The translations under genes and the position numbers were made by a program. From positions 62,001-126,000 of the forward strand of contig CAADTT010000078.1 in NCBI GenBank assembly GCA_900752065.1: a DNA stretch of 64,000 nt, given 5' to 3'. Below the pieces are notes generated by a model, which saw only the letters and a program-made list of their open reading frames with translations, made no database searches and was not told the origin of the DNA. The first letter of the stretch is position 1, and the number at the start of each line of letters is the position of its first letter. Source of the stretch: Lachnospiraceae bacterium. Its GTDB lineage: Bacteria; Bacillota; Clostridia; Lachnospirales; Lachnospiraceae. Of this stretch, positions 1 to 8,691 are shown in pieces.

Positions 1-2507
1 GCAAACGACTGGACATAGTTCTCTTGATTAATGGTTTTCCAGTTGTTGTTGGCGAACTAAAAACTCCTGTTCGTAGCGCCATCACATGGCTGGATGCAGC
101 TGGAGATATTTCCGCTTACGAAAAAAGCATTCCTGCTATGTTCGTAACCAATGTCTTCAACTTCGCTACCGAGGGTAAGTGCTATCGGTATGGCTCTATC
201 AATATGCCTATCAATATGTGGGGCCCTTGGCATACTGCCACTCACAAAACTGAAGGACGCCTCGCCGATGTAAAAATCAGCGTCGCAGATATGATTACAC
301 CAGAGAACGTCATGGATATTTTCCAGTTTTTCACGATGTTCGCTACGGACAAAAAGTATCGTAAATATAAAATAATCTGTCGATACCAGCAGTTTGAAGG
401 CGCTAATATGATTGTTAACCGTGTAGTTGCTGGATATCCGAAGAAAGGCCTTATTTGGCATTTTCAAGGTTCCGGCAAGTCACTGCTAATGGTCTTTGCC
501 GCACAGAAGCTAAGAATGATTCCAGAGCTCAAGAATCCAACTGTTGTAATCGTTGATGATCGTATAGACCTGGAAACACAGATTACCGCTACGTTTAATG
601 CATCGGATATTCCAAATCTGACCAGTGCGTCAACCAAAGAAGAACTTATTGCTTTCTTCCGAGGGGACATGAGAAAAATTCTCATCACCACTATCTTCAA
701 ATTTGGAGAAGTAAGCGGCGAATTGAATCCTCGTGATAATATCATTGTCATGGTTGATGAAGCCCATAGAACACAGGAAGGCGATCTGGGTGAAAAAATG
801 CGAATTGCACTGCCGAACGCATTCTTCTTCGGCTTAACCGGTACCCCTATCAACCGTATCGATAAAAATACCTTCGCAACGTTCGGTGCTGAAGAAGATC
901 GTACAGGCTATATGAGCCGTTATTCCTTTTCTGATTCTATTCGAGACGGTGCTACTCTTCCTCTCCACTTTGAGCCTGTACCAGTTGAGCTTCATGTCGA
1001 CAAGGATAAATTGGATCGCGAGTTCGAAGCTATGACAGATGAAGTAGGTCTCAGCAAAGAGGAAAAGAATGAGCTTTCTCGCAGAGTTAACATGAAAGCG
1101 ATTATGTATAACCCTGCCCGAATCCGCAAAGTGTGTGAGCACATTGCTAAACACTTTAAGGAAAAAATAGAGCCAAATGGCTATAAAGGTCAGGTCGTGG
1201 TTTATGATCGTGAGTGCTGTTTGATGTATAAAGAAGTCCTCGACGAACTGCTCGGAGAAGAAGCCAGCACAATCGTCATGGACACAAATAATGATAAAGA
1301 GGACCGATATAAGAAGTATCGCCGTGACCGTGATGCAGAGAGTAAAGTGTTGGATACTTTCCGTGACCCTGCCAGTCCTTTGAAGCTCGTTATCGTTACT
1401 TCAAAATTGTTGACTGGTTTTGACGCACCGATTCTTCAAGTGATGTATCTGGATAAGCCAATGAAGGATCATACACTCCTACAGGCAATCTGTAGAACCA
1501 ATCGTACATATGACCAGGGAAAAACTCATGGACTTATCGTTGACTACATTGGCATCTTTGATGATGTGGCCCGTGCATTAGATTTCGATGAAAGTAGCAT
1601 GCGCAAAATAATCACAAACATTGAAGATATCAAAAAACAGCTTCCTGAACTTCTCAAAAAGTGCCTGGGCTATTTCATCGGCGTTGACAGAACGATTGAG
1701 GGCTGGGAGGGGCTCATGGCGGCGCAGGAATGCTTGCCTACCAACAAGGAAAAAGATGCATTTGCTGCCGACTACCGTGTATTAAACCGCGCTTGGGACG
1801 CCTTATCTCCTGATATTTTCCTGAATGCCTACAAACCTGATTACCAGTGGCTGTCTCGTGTATACGAATCAGTGAAGCCAACCGATGGCCGTGGTGGATT
1901 GATCTGGGCTTCTTTGGGTGCAAAAACAATCGAACTTGTCCATCAGAATCTGACTGTCGGCGAGGCGGATGAAGATATGGAAATTCTCGCAATGGACGCT
2001 GACTTGATAGATGATTTCTTGGAAAAGCAGAAGGATTTGAAGAAGACTACCAAAAAGGTAGAAATCAATCTTGTAGCTAAAATCATGAAGCACACTAAGG
2101 ACCCGAAATTCATCAAGCTTGGCGAAAAACTGGAGACGCTACGTGAAAAGCATGAGCAGGGTCTTCTGACCAGTATTGAATTCCTGAAACTGCTACTCGA
2201 ACTGGCTAAGGAAGCTGCACAAGCCGAAAAAGAGGTTGTGCCAGAGCAGGAAGTCGATAAAGGTATCGCTGCACTGACTGAACTTTTTAACGGTTTGAAA
2301 AACCGTAGTACACCTGTCATTGTTGAGCGGATCGTAGCCGACATAGACAGTATTGTAAAAATTGTGCGCTTCGATGGATGGCAAAGTACCTCTGCCGGAA
2401 AGCAGGAGGTCAAAAAAGCTCTTCGCAGTGTTGTTTGGATCAAATATAAAATCAAGGATAAAGATGTTTTTGATAAGGCCTACAGCTACATCGAGCAGTA
2501 TTATTAA
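1..2507 (+). CDS. hsdR: Type I restriction enzyme subunit R (HsdR), 5' end outside window
   Basis: ATP-dependent translocase/endonuclease subunit of a type I R-M system. The reading frame is open from the first bases of the window, so the true start lies upstream. The first visible codons carry the PD-(D/E)xK nuclease core: an Asp at 12-14 and the GELKTP segment soon after. A Walker A (QGSGKS, about nt 465-482) and a DEAH box (VDEAH, about nt 753-767) mark the SF2 motor, and an LLTGFDAP motif follows in the second RecA-like domain. A charged, helical C-terminus fits binding to the methylase core. Taa stop at 2505-2507, 28 nt before the next gene on the same strand. Family assignment is secure; only the missing N-terminus is unknown. 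Confidence 0.95.
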   Translation, partial: KRLDIVLLINGFPVVVGELKTPVRSAITWLDAAGDISAYEKSIPAMFVTNVFNFATEGKCYRYGSINMPINMWGPWHTATHKTEGRLADVKISVADMITPENVMDIFQFFTMFATDKKYRKYKIICRYQQFEGANMIVNRVVAGYPKKGLIWHFQGSGKSLLMVFAAQKLRMIPELKNPTVVIVDDRIDLETQITATFNASDIPNLTSASTKEELIAFFRGDMRKILITTIFKFGEVSGELNPRDNIIVMVDEAHRTQEGDLGEKMRIALPNAFFFGLTGTPINRIDKNTFATFGAEEDRTGYMSRYSFSDSIRDGATLPLHFEPVPVELHVDKDKLDREFEAMTDEVGLSKEEKNELSRRVNMKAIMYNPARIRKVCEHIAKHFKEKIEPNGYKGQVVVYDRECCLMYKEVLDELLGEEASTIVMDTNNDKEDRYKKYRRDRDAESKVLDTFRDPASPLKLVIVTSKLLTGFDAPILQVMYLDKPMKDHTLLQAICRTNRTYDQGKTHGLIVDYIGIFDDVARALDFDESSMRKIITNIEDIKKQLPELLKKCLGYFIGVDRTIEGWEGLMAAQECLPTNKEKDAFAADYRVLNRAWDALSPDIFLNAYKPDYQWLSRVYESVKPTDGRGGLIWASLGAKTIELVHQNLTVGEADEDMEILAMDADLIDDFLEKQKDLKKTTKKVEINLVAKIMKHTKDPKFIKLGEKLETLREKHEQGLLTSIEFLKLLLELAKEAAQAEKEVVPEQEVDKGIAALTELFNGLKNRSTPVIVERIVADIDSIVKIVRFDGWQSTSAGKQEVKKALRSVVWIKYKIKDKDVFDKAYSYIEQYY

Positions 2508-2535
2508 TATCACCCAAAGAAAGCGAGGAAATTAG

Positions 2536-4953
2536 ATGATTGGAGCGATTATTGGCGACATCGTCGGTTCCAGATTTGAGTGGGACAATCATAGATCGAA
2601 AGATTTTGATTTCCTTACTCATAAATGTTTCTTTACCGACGACTCCGTCATGTCTCTGGCCATATGCGATGCCTTATTGCATTGCAAGCCGGACTACAGT
2701 GACTTAAGCAAGGTTGCGGTCGAATCCATGCAGCGTATAGGACGCCCTTATCCACATTGCGGCTATGGCGGTTCCTTCTGCCGTTGGATTTATTCAGATG
2801 ATCCGCAGCCCTATAACAGTTTCGGCAATGGGGCTGCAATGCGAGTCAGCGGATGCGGTTATGCAGCCAACTCTGTTGCTGAAGCTGCTGCACTATCAAG
2901 AGCCGTTACGGAAATAACCCATAACCATCCGGAAGGCATCAAGGGTGCTGAAGCTACTGCTGTTGCAGTGTATCTTGCCCGCACTGGAAGCAGTTTGATT
3001 GACATTCAGGATTACATCGTGAAGCACTACTACCCAATTGACTTCACGCTGGACGATATCCGTGATACCTACCAGTTCAATGAAACGTGCCAGGATACCG
3101 TCCCTCAAGCCCTTGAAGCATTCTTTGAATCCATCAGTTTTGAGGATGCTATCCGAAATGCCATATCCATTGGCGGTGACAGTGATACCCTGGCAGCCAT
3201 CACCGGTGCTGTGGCTGAAGCATATTATGGTGTCCCTACAAACCTAAGAAAACACGCTCTCACATTCTTGGATGAGCGTCTCCTGAAAATTCTGCTGGAA
3301 TTCGAGAATAAATATCCAGCCAAATTTGAGAAGATTCAGGAAAACGGTAGCATAGGAGTGAAACCTTCTACCGGCAAAAAAGTAAAGACAGGAGGTCGTG
3401 CTGAAATGATGCAATCTGCAATGGATGTTGCTGATATGGAACTGGAAGCCAGTGTCGCTCATCCGGAAGAAACAACCAGTCAGAAGCTGTTTTCCCACCT
3501 GTTTGAAGCCTGCAACATTTTGCGTGGCCCCATCAATCAGGACGAATACAAGAGCTATGTAACACCTATTCTCTTCTTTAAGCGCCTTTCTGACGTTTAT
3601 GATGAAGAAACGCAAATTGCTCTTGAGGAGTCCGGCGGCGACGAAGAATATGCCAACTTCCCGGAAAACCACCGTTTTGTTATTCCTGAAGGATGTCACT
3701 GGCAGGACGTCCGTGAAGTCAGCGAAAATGTCGGCGTAGCTATTGTTACTGCCATGAATGGAATTGAACGTGCTAACCCTGACACCCTTAGTGGTGTGTT
3801 CAGCAGCTTCGACGATGCGAACTGGACAGATAAGACAAAGCTGTCTGACGAACGGCTGAAAGATCTGATTGAACATATGTCAAAAATCAAGGTCGGCAAC
3901 AACAATTATTCTGCTGACGTGATGGGCGATAGCTATGAATTCCTTATTATGAAATTCGCTGATCTGTCCAAGAAGAATGCAGGCGAGTTCTATACCCCTC
4001 GTTCTATTGTGAAACTGCTTATCATGTTAATGGCTCCCAAGGCCGGAGAAACAGTTTATGACCCAGCCTGTGGCACGGGGGGCATGCTCATCGAGGCCAT
4101 TAGATACATGCATGATGACAAAATGACCTACGGGAAAATTTATGGGCAAGAAAAAAATCTCGCCACATCTGCAATCGCTCGAATGAATTTATTCCTACAC
4201 GGTGCGCGAGATTTCAAAGTTACCCAGGGCGATACCCTACGCTCTCCGAACTATCTGGAGCGTGGTTCCTTGCAAACCTTTGACTGCGTAGTCGCAAATC
4301 CTCCTTTCTCGCTCAAAAACTGGGGTGCAGAACAATTCAGCAGCGACATTTACGGCAGGAATATCTGGGGATGCCCGACAGATTCCAATGGAGACTTTGC
4401 CTGGCTTCAGCACATGATTAAATCGATGAACCCCAAAACCGGTCGCTGTGCTGTGGTATTACCCCAGGGCGTACTTTTCAGAAGTGGGAAGGAAGGCGAG
4501 ATTCGCAAGCACCTTGTTGAATCTGATAAACTGGAAGCCATCATCACTTTGGCCAGTGGTGTCTTTTATTCAACCGGTGTATCCGCTTGTATCTTGTTCC
4601 TCAATAATAACAAAGCACACGAACATCGCGGCCGCATCTGTATGATTGATGGTTCTGGCATTTACACTCCGCAGAGAGCACAGAACATCATGACCGAAGA
4701 TGATATCCAGACTGTATTCAAATACTACATCAAATACGAAGACGTCATCGAAAAGGTCAAAATCGTAACAATACCTGAAATCCGAGAGAAGGATTATTCT
4801 CTTGCTATTAACAACTATATCGAAAAGAAGGAACAGGAAACCGTTCCCCCGGCAGAAATCCGCAGACAGTATTTTGAAGCGTATGAAGAAATGCTTGCTG
4901 CAGAAGAAAAGATGCGCCAGCTCTTAGTGGAAGGAGGTTACATCAATGAGTAA
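2536..4953 (+). CDS. hsdM: ADP-ribosylglycohydrolase fused to type I DNA methylase HsdM
   Basis: 805 aa. Residues 1 to about 262 are a DraG/ARH-type ADP-ribosylglycohydrolase. It has the first metal site TDDS (34-37), a GNGAAMR segment and the second metal site GGDSDT (213-218), so the dinuclear magnesium centre looks intact. Residues from about 291 onward are a full HsdM N6-adenine methylase, with an N-terminal helical region, SAM motif I DPACGTGG (509-516) and catalytic NPPF (588-591). A perfect ribosome site precedes Met291 in the same frame, so a methylase-only product of 515 aa is likely too. The first start (2536) has a GAGGA site. The 3' end overlaps the next hsdM by 8 nt. Domain calls are firm. 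Why an ADP-ribose hydrolase is attached is unknown; removing ADP-ribose from DNA or protein is an inference. Confidence 0.9.
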   Translation: MIGAIIGDIVGSRFEWDNHRSKDFDFLTHKCFFTDDSVMSLAICDALLHCKPDYSDLSKVAVESMQRIGRPYPHCGYGGSFCRWIYSDDPQPYNSFGNGAAMRVSGCGYAANSVAEAAALSRAVTEITHNHPEGIKGAEATAVAVYLARTGSSLIDIQDYIVKHYYPIDFTLDDIRDTYQFNETCQDTVPQALEAFFESISFEDAIRNAISIGGDSDTLAAITGAVAEAYYGVPTNLRKHALTFLDERLLKILLEFENKYPAKFEKIQENGSIGVKPSTGKKVKTGGRAEMMQSAMDVADMELEASVAHPEETTSQKLFSHLFEACNILRGPINQDEYKSYVTPILFFKRLSDVYDEETQIALEESGGDEEYANFPENHRFVIPEGCHWQDVREVSENVGVAIVTAMNGIERANPDTLSGVFSSFDDANWTDKTKLSDERLKDLIEHMSKIKVGNNNYSADVMGDSYEFLIMKFADLSKKNAGEFYTPRSIVKLLIMLMAPKAGETVYDPACGTGGMLIEAIRYMHDDKMTYGKIYGQEKNLATSAIARMNLFLHGARDFKVTQGDTLRSPNYLERGSLQTFDCVVANPPFSLKNWGAEQFSSDIYGRNIWGCPTDSNGDFAWLQHMIKSMNPKTGRCAVVLPQGVLFRSGKEGEIRKHLVESDKLEAIITLASGVFYSTGVSACILFLNNNKAHEHRGRICMIDGSGIYTPQRAQNIMTEDDIQTVFKYYIKYEDVIEKVKIVTIPEIREKDYSLAINNYIEKKEQETVPPAEIRRQYFEAYEEMLAAEEKMRQLLVEGGYINE
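3390..3408 (+). promoter_or_regulatory. Internal ribosome binding site inside the ARH-HsdM fusion
   Basis: AGGAGGT at 3390-3396, then 9 nt, then ATG at 3406-3408, in frame with the fusion (Met291; a second ATG follows). This is as good as any ribosome site in the locus and sits exactly where an unfused HsdM would begin. It suggests two once separate genes whose frames were joined, with HsdM still made on its own. Confidence 0.75.
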
Positions 4954-6445
4954 AAGAATAACCATCGAAGAACTTCAGTCCTACCTTTGGAACTCGGCAG
5001 TGCTTCTGAGAACCAACATCGATGCCGGTGCATATAAGCAGTATATTTTCCCGCTGCTATTCTTCAAACGCATCTGTGATGTGTACGATGAAGAAACAGC
5101 TCTCGCCATTGAAGAATACGGTGAAGACGCTGCTGAATTTGACGATGACGAAATCCATACCTTTGTTGTCCCGAAGGGCTATCACTGGAACGATGTCCGT
5201 GCCGTGTCTGAAAATGTCGGTGTGGCCATAGTCGAAGCCTTCCGTAAGGTAGAAAACGCAAACATCGATAAGCTACAGGGTATTTTTGGTGATGGTGCTT
5301 GGACAAACAAAAACAGGCTCCCTGACAGGCTTTTAAAGGACCTTCTGGAACACTTCAGCACCAAGACGCTCTCCATCGCCAACTGTCCGGAGGATGAACT
5401 CGGCCAAGGATATGAATACCTCATCAAAAAGTTTGCTGATGACAGCGGGCATACAGCGCAAGAGTTCTATACCAACCGTACTGTTGTTCATTTAATGACC
5501 GAAATGCTTAAGCCAGAATCCGGCGAATCCATCTACGATCCAACATGTGGAAGCGCTGGTATGCTTATCTCGGCTATCGCATACCTAAAAGAGAAGAATA
5601 AAGAATGGCGTAATGTTGCCGTGTATGGCCAGGAAATCAATGCTTTGACCTCCGCTATCGGCAAAATGAACCTCTTCCTTCATGGTGTAAAGGATTTTAC
5701 CATCGTAAATGGTGATACCCTTAAAGCTCCTGCTTTTGTCGAAAACGGAAAACTGAAACAGTTCGACCTTATCCTCGCAAATCCACCCTACTCGATTAGC
5801 CAGTGGGACCGTGCGGCATTTGAAAGTGACAAGTATGGTCGTAACTTCTTGGGTGTGCCACCACAGGGTCGTGCTGACTACGCATTCCTTCAGCACATCC
5901 TCGCAAGTCTGAAGGAAGATACTGGTCGATGCGCCATCCTGTTCCCACACGGAGTTCTCTTCCGCAATGAAGAAAGTGCTATGCGTGAGAAATTGGTACG
6001 CAGCGATAAGGTGGAATGTGTCATTGGCCTTGGACCGAACCTCTTCTACAACTCACCTATGGAAGCCTGCATCATGATTTGCCGCATGACGAAACGTCCT
6101 GACCGTCGTGGGCAGGTACTGTTCATCAATGCTGTAAATGAGGTTGAGCGCAAAAATGCTCAGAGCTATCTTGAAGACCGCCACATTGCTCGAATCGCTG
6201 CCGCTTATGACAACTACACCGACGATGGAGATTTTGCAAAGGTTGCTACCATTCAGGATATCGCTGACAACAACTTCTCACTGAGTATCCCTCTGTATGT
6301 AAAGCCGGAGGTCAATGAAGCAGATGTGGACAACCGAACTGTCCAGGAGCATTATGATAGTTGGCTTGCAGCTTCTGAAATGATGAAACTGAGTTATGAG
6401 AAATTGAATGCACTACTGGGAAAGGAGGCAGATGTAAATGAGTAA
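4946..6445 (+). CDS. hsdM: Second type I DNA methylase subunit HsdM
   Basis: 499 aa N6-adenine methylase of the HsdM family. It has the N-terminal helical domain (LWNSAVLLRTNIDAG.. LFFKRICDVYDEE), SAM motif I DPTCGSAG (198-205) and catalytic NPPY (279-282). It is clearly related to, but divergent from, the methylase half of the preceding gene, and both keep every catalytic motif. AAGGAGGT at 4931-4938 precedes the ATG, which overlaps the upstream stop as ATGAGTAA; the same overlap joins it to hsdS at 6438. Tight coupling implies co-translation. A type I methylase normally needs one HsdM gene, so two intact ones side by side are unusual and may form a mixed M1-M2-S enzyme (inference). Confidence 0.93.
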   Translation: MSKRITIEELQSYLWNSAVLLRTNIDAGAYKQYIFPLLFFKRICDVYDEETALAIEEYGEDAAEFDDDEIHTFVVPKGYHWNDVRAVSENVGVAIVEAFRKVENANIDKLQGIFGDGAWTNKNRLPDRLLKDLLEHFSTKTLSIANCPEDELGQGYEYLIKKFADDSGHTAQEFYTNRTVVHLMTEMLKPESGESIYDPTCGSAGMLISAIAYLKEKNKEWRNVAVYGQEINALTSAIGKMNLFLHGVKDFTIVNGDTLKAPAFVENGKLKQFDLILANPPYSISQWDRAAFESDKYGRNFLGVPPQGRADYAFLQHILASLKEDTGRCAILFPHGVLFRNEESAMREKLVRSDKVECVIGLGPNLFYNSPMEACIMICRMTKRPDRRGQVLFINAVNEVERKNAQSYLEDRHIARIAAAYDNYTDDGDFAKVATIQDIADNNFSLSIPLYVKPEVNEADVDNRTVQEHYDSWLAASEMMKLSYEKLNALLGKEADVNE

Positions 6446-7547
6446 AGTTCTTCTTGGCGACGTCGCTGTAGAACATAAAGAGAGCTGCAAAGGAAGCAAG
6501 GACGGCTATCCTATCGTTGGCTTGGAGCACCTGAGCCCGGAAGAAATTACGTTGACCGCTTGGGATGAAGGCAGCGAGAACACTTTCACTAAGATGTTCC
6601 GCAAAGGCAATGTGCTGTTTGGCCGCCGCAGAGCCTATTTGAAGAAGGCTGCTGTTGCTCCTTTTGATGGCATCTGCTCCGGCGACATCACTGTTATCGA
6701 AGCAAAGCCTGACCGCATTCTGCCGGAGCTGCTACCATTTATTATTCAAAATGATGCTCTCTTCGACTTTGCTGTTGGCAAGTCTGCTGGCTCCCTTTCT
6801 CCCCGTGTTAAATGGGAGCACCTTAAAAACTATGAGTTTGAACTCCCAGATATGGATAAGCAAAGAGAACTGGCATCATTGCTCTGGGCTATGGACGACA
6901 CAAAAAAATCCTACCAGAAGCTGATTGCTGCCACGGATGAGCTGGTGAAATCTCAATTTATGGAGCAGTTCGGTGATATTGAACATGTTCCAGATGGCTG
7001 GAAAAGGGTCTCATTTGGAGATGTTTGCAACTTAGTAAATGGTCGTGCGTTTAAGCCCTCAGATTGGTCCACCACAGGTGTCCCAATTGTGAGAATCCAG
7101 AATTTAAATGATGTAAATGCAGATTACAACTATTATGAAGGCACAATAGAGGATAAGTATTGGATAAATGATGAAGACCTTTTGTTCGCCTGGTCCGGAA
7201 CTCCTGGCACTTCTTTTGGCGCATTTATCTGGAATCGCGGGAAAGCAGTCCTTAACCAGCATATCTTCCGTGTTGAACCAGATTCCTGCATTGACAAATG
7301 GTTCTTAATGACTTGCTTTGAAGGCCGAATGGATTTAATCATATCAAAAGCTCACGGTGGTGTAGGCCTTAGGCATATTACAAAGGCCGAGTTGGAAAAG
7401 ATTGAGTTTTTACTGCCTCCAATGCCTACGCAGCTGCAATATGCAGCCTTCGTCCGACAGAGCGATAAATCAAAATTTGAACTCGAACAGGCTCTCGCCG
7501 AGCTGACCGCAACCTATAAGCGCATCATTTCAGAAAATCTTGGATGA
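6438..7547 (+). CDS. hsdS: Type I specificity subunit HsdS (active copy)
   Basis: 369 aa DNA-recognition subunit with two target recognition domains. The first spans residues 1 to about 155. A central conserved helix (ATDELVKSQFMEQFGD, about 163-180) follows. The second domain begins after WKRVSFGDVCNL and contains the GRAFKPSDW..PIVRIQNL pattern. A C-terminal conserved helix runs from SDKSKFELEQ to the end. Start ATG overlaps the hsdM stop (ATGAGTAA) and follows AAGGAGG. Full length and correct domain order make this the expressed partner of the two methylases. The central and C-terminal helix DNA is repeated in the two downstream hsdS copies. Confidence 0.93.
   Translation: MSKVLLGDVAVEHKESCKGSKDGYPIVGLEHLSPEEITLTAWDEGSENTFTKMFRKGNVLFGRRRAYLKKAAVAPFDGICSGDITVIEAKPDRILPELLPFIIQNDALFDFAVGKSAGSLSPRVKWEHLKNYEFELPDMDKQRELASLLWAMDDTKKSYQKLIAATDELVKSQFMEQFGDIEHVPDGWKRVSFGDVCNLVNGRAFKPSDWSTTGVPIVRIQNLNDVNADYNYYEGTIEDKYWINDEDLLFAWSGTPGTSFGAFIWNRGKAVLNQHIFRVEPDSCIDKWFLMTCFEGRMDLIISKAHGGVGLRHITKAELEKIEFLLPPMPTQLQYAAFVRQSDKSKFELEQALAELTATYKRIISENLG
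6948..6974 (+). repeat. hsdS central-helix repeat (copy 1 of 3)
   Basis: The stretch coding KSQFMEQFG, core TCTCAATTTATGGAGCAGTT plus CGG, recurs at about 9211-9233 in the second hsdS and at about 9780-9802 in the third cassette, all in direct orientation. An 11-nt fragment (TCTCAATTTAT) is also at 8621-8631 between recombinase and hsdS2. It separates the two recognition domains and is the obvious exchange point for shuffling them. Confidence 0.8.
7443..7479 (+). repeat. hsdS C-terminal-helix repeat (copy 1 of 3)
   Basis: DNA coding AAFVRQSDKSKF, with core CAGAGCGATAAATCAAAATT. It recurs at about 9724-9760 and 10287-10321 in direct orientation. In copies 2 and 3 the coding sequence departs from hsdS1 immediately after this repeat, so it marks the breakpoints of the silent cassettes. 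Confidence 0.8.
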
Positions 7548-7566
7548 TTAATATATGGTCATGAAG

Positions 7567-7604
7567 TTTCCTCCGGCTCGTGGGGGACCGGATAACGGAG
7601 GAAA
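7567..7604 (+). other. Inverted repeat before the recombinase gene
   Basis: A perfect 9-bp inverted repeat, TTTCCTCCG (7567-7575) and CGGAGGAAA (7596-7604), lies between hsdS1 and the recombinase start. The left arm is complementary to the AAGGAGGAAAC ribosome site further on (7609-7618), so it could also mask that site. Either a translation-control hairpin or a recombinase site; the sequence does not decide. Confidence 0.45.
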
Positions 7605-7622
7605 TGAAAAGGAGGAAACATC

Positions 7623-8600
7623 ATGATCAATCAAATTATCGCAAATATTCAGCAGGATTTATCACAAATTCTGACAGAAAATCAAATGGAAGCATTGTCA
7701 AAGACTCTCGTCAAGCATTTGTCTACGCTATCCGTGGACAAGGCGGAAGTGGAGAGCTCAAAACCTGACATGCTTCCATTATTTATTGCAGCAAAACGTG
7801 TTGAAGGATGCTCTGAAAAGTCTCTCCGCTATTATGAATCGACGATCCGTAATATGCTTGAGTCCATCAACAAGCCCGAATGTCAGATCACTACCGAAGA
7901 CCTGCGTGGCTACCTTGATACCTACCAGCGCCGTGGAACTGTTAGTAAAGTCACGCTTGATAACGTGAGACGAATTCTTTCCTCTTTCTTCGCATGGCTT
8001 GAAGATGAGGACTATATCGTCAAGAGTCCCGTGAGGCGAATTCATAAGGTCAAAACAGGAAAAACAGTTAAGGAAACCTATTCTGATGAATCGTTAGAGA
8101 TTATGCGTGACCACTGTGACAATACGCGTGATCTTGCCATGATCGATCTTTTATCTTCTACTGGCATTCGTGTAGGTGAACTGGTAAAACTTAACCGCAG
8201 TGATGTGGATTTTGAGAACCGCGAATGTATTGTATTTGGCAAAGGCAATAAGCAGCGGAAGGTATACTTTGACGCAAGAACAAAAATTCATTTGCAGCGT
8301 TACCTGTCAGAACGCACGGATGATAACGAAGCTCTGTTTGTATCCCTGATTAAGCCTTATGACCGCTTGCAGATCAGCGGCGTCGAAATCCGTCTCCGCA
8401 AAATTGGTCGAGAGTTGAACCTTCACAAGGTTCATCCTCATAAGTTCCGCAGGACTCTGGCAACAATGGCCATTGACAAGGGAATGCCAATAGAACAAGT
8501 CCAGCAGCTTTTGGGGCATCAGAGTATTGATACGACATTGCAATACGCTATGGTCAATCAGAACAACGTAAAAGAATCGCATAGAAAATACATCGGATAA
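7623..8600 (+). CDS. Tyrosine recombinase within the hsdS locus
   Basis: 325 aa site-specific recombinase of the lambda-integrase/XerD family. An N-terminal SAM-like core-binding domain (about 40-140) precedes the catalytic domain, with Arg183 (STGIRVGE), H273-K-F-R276, His299 (LLGHQS) and nucleophile Tyr308 (TLQYAMV) all present. Start ATG follows AAAAGGAGG with good spacing. It sits between two hsdS genes. In other Firmicutes and Bacteroidetes such recombinases invert or exchange hsdS segments to switch methylation specificity. Here the hsdS copies are directly repeated rather than inverted, so exchange or excision is more likely than simple inversion (inference). Confidence 0.92.
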   Translation: MINQIIANIQQDLSQILTENQMEALSKTLVKHLSTLSVDKAEVESSKPDMLPLFIAAKRVEGCSEKSLRYYESTIRNMLESINKPECQITTEDLRGYLDTYQRRGTVSKVTLDNVRRILSSFFAWLEDEDYIVKSPVRRIHKVKTGKTVKETYSDESLEIMRDHCDNTRDLAMIDLLSSTGIRVGELVKLNRSDVDFENRECIVFGKGNKQRKVYFDARTKIHLQRYLSERTDDNEALFVSLIKPYDRLQISGVEIRLRKIGRELNLHKVHPHKFRRTLATMAIDKGMPIEQVQQLLGHQSIDTTLQYAMVNQNNVKESHRKYIG

Positions 8601-8691
8601 TGCTGTCAGCTGTTTGCAATTCTCAATTTATCGGGCCCGCAGCCCACAAGGATTTCTGCGTTCATGCCACTCTACAAAGGAGGTGTGCATA

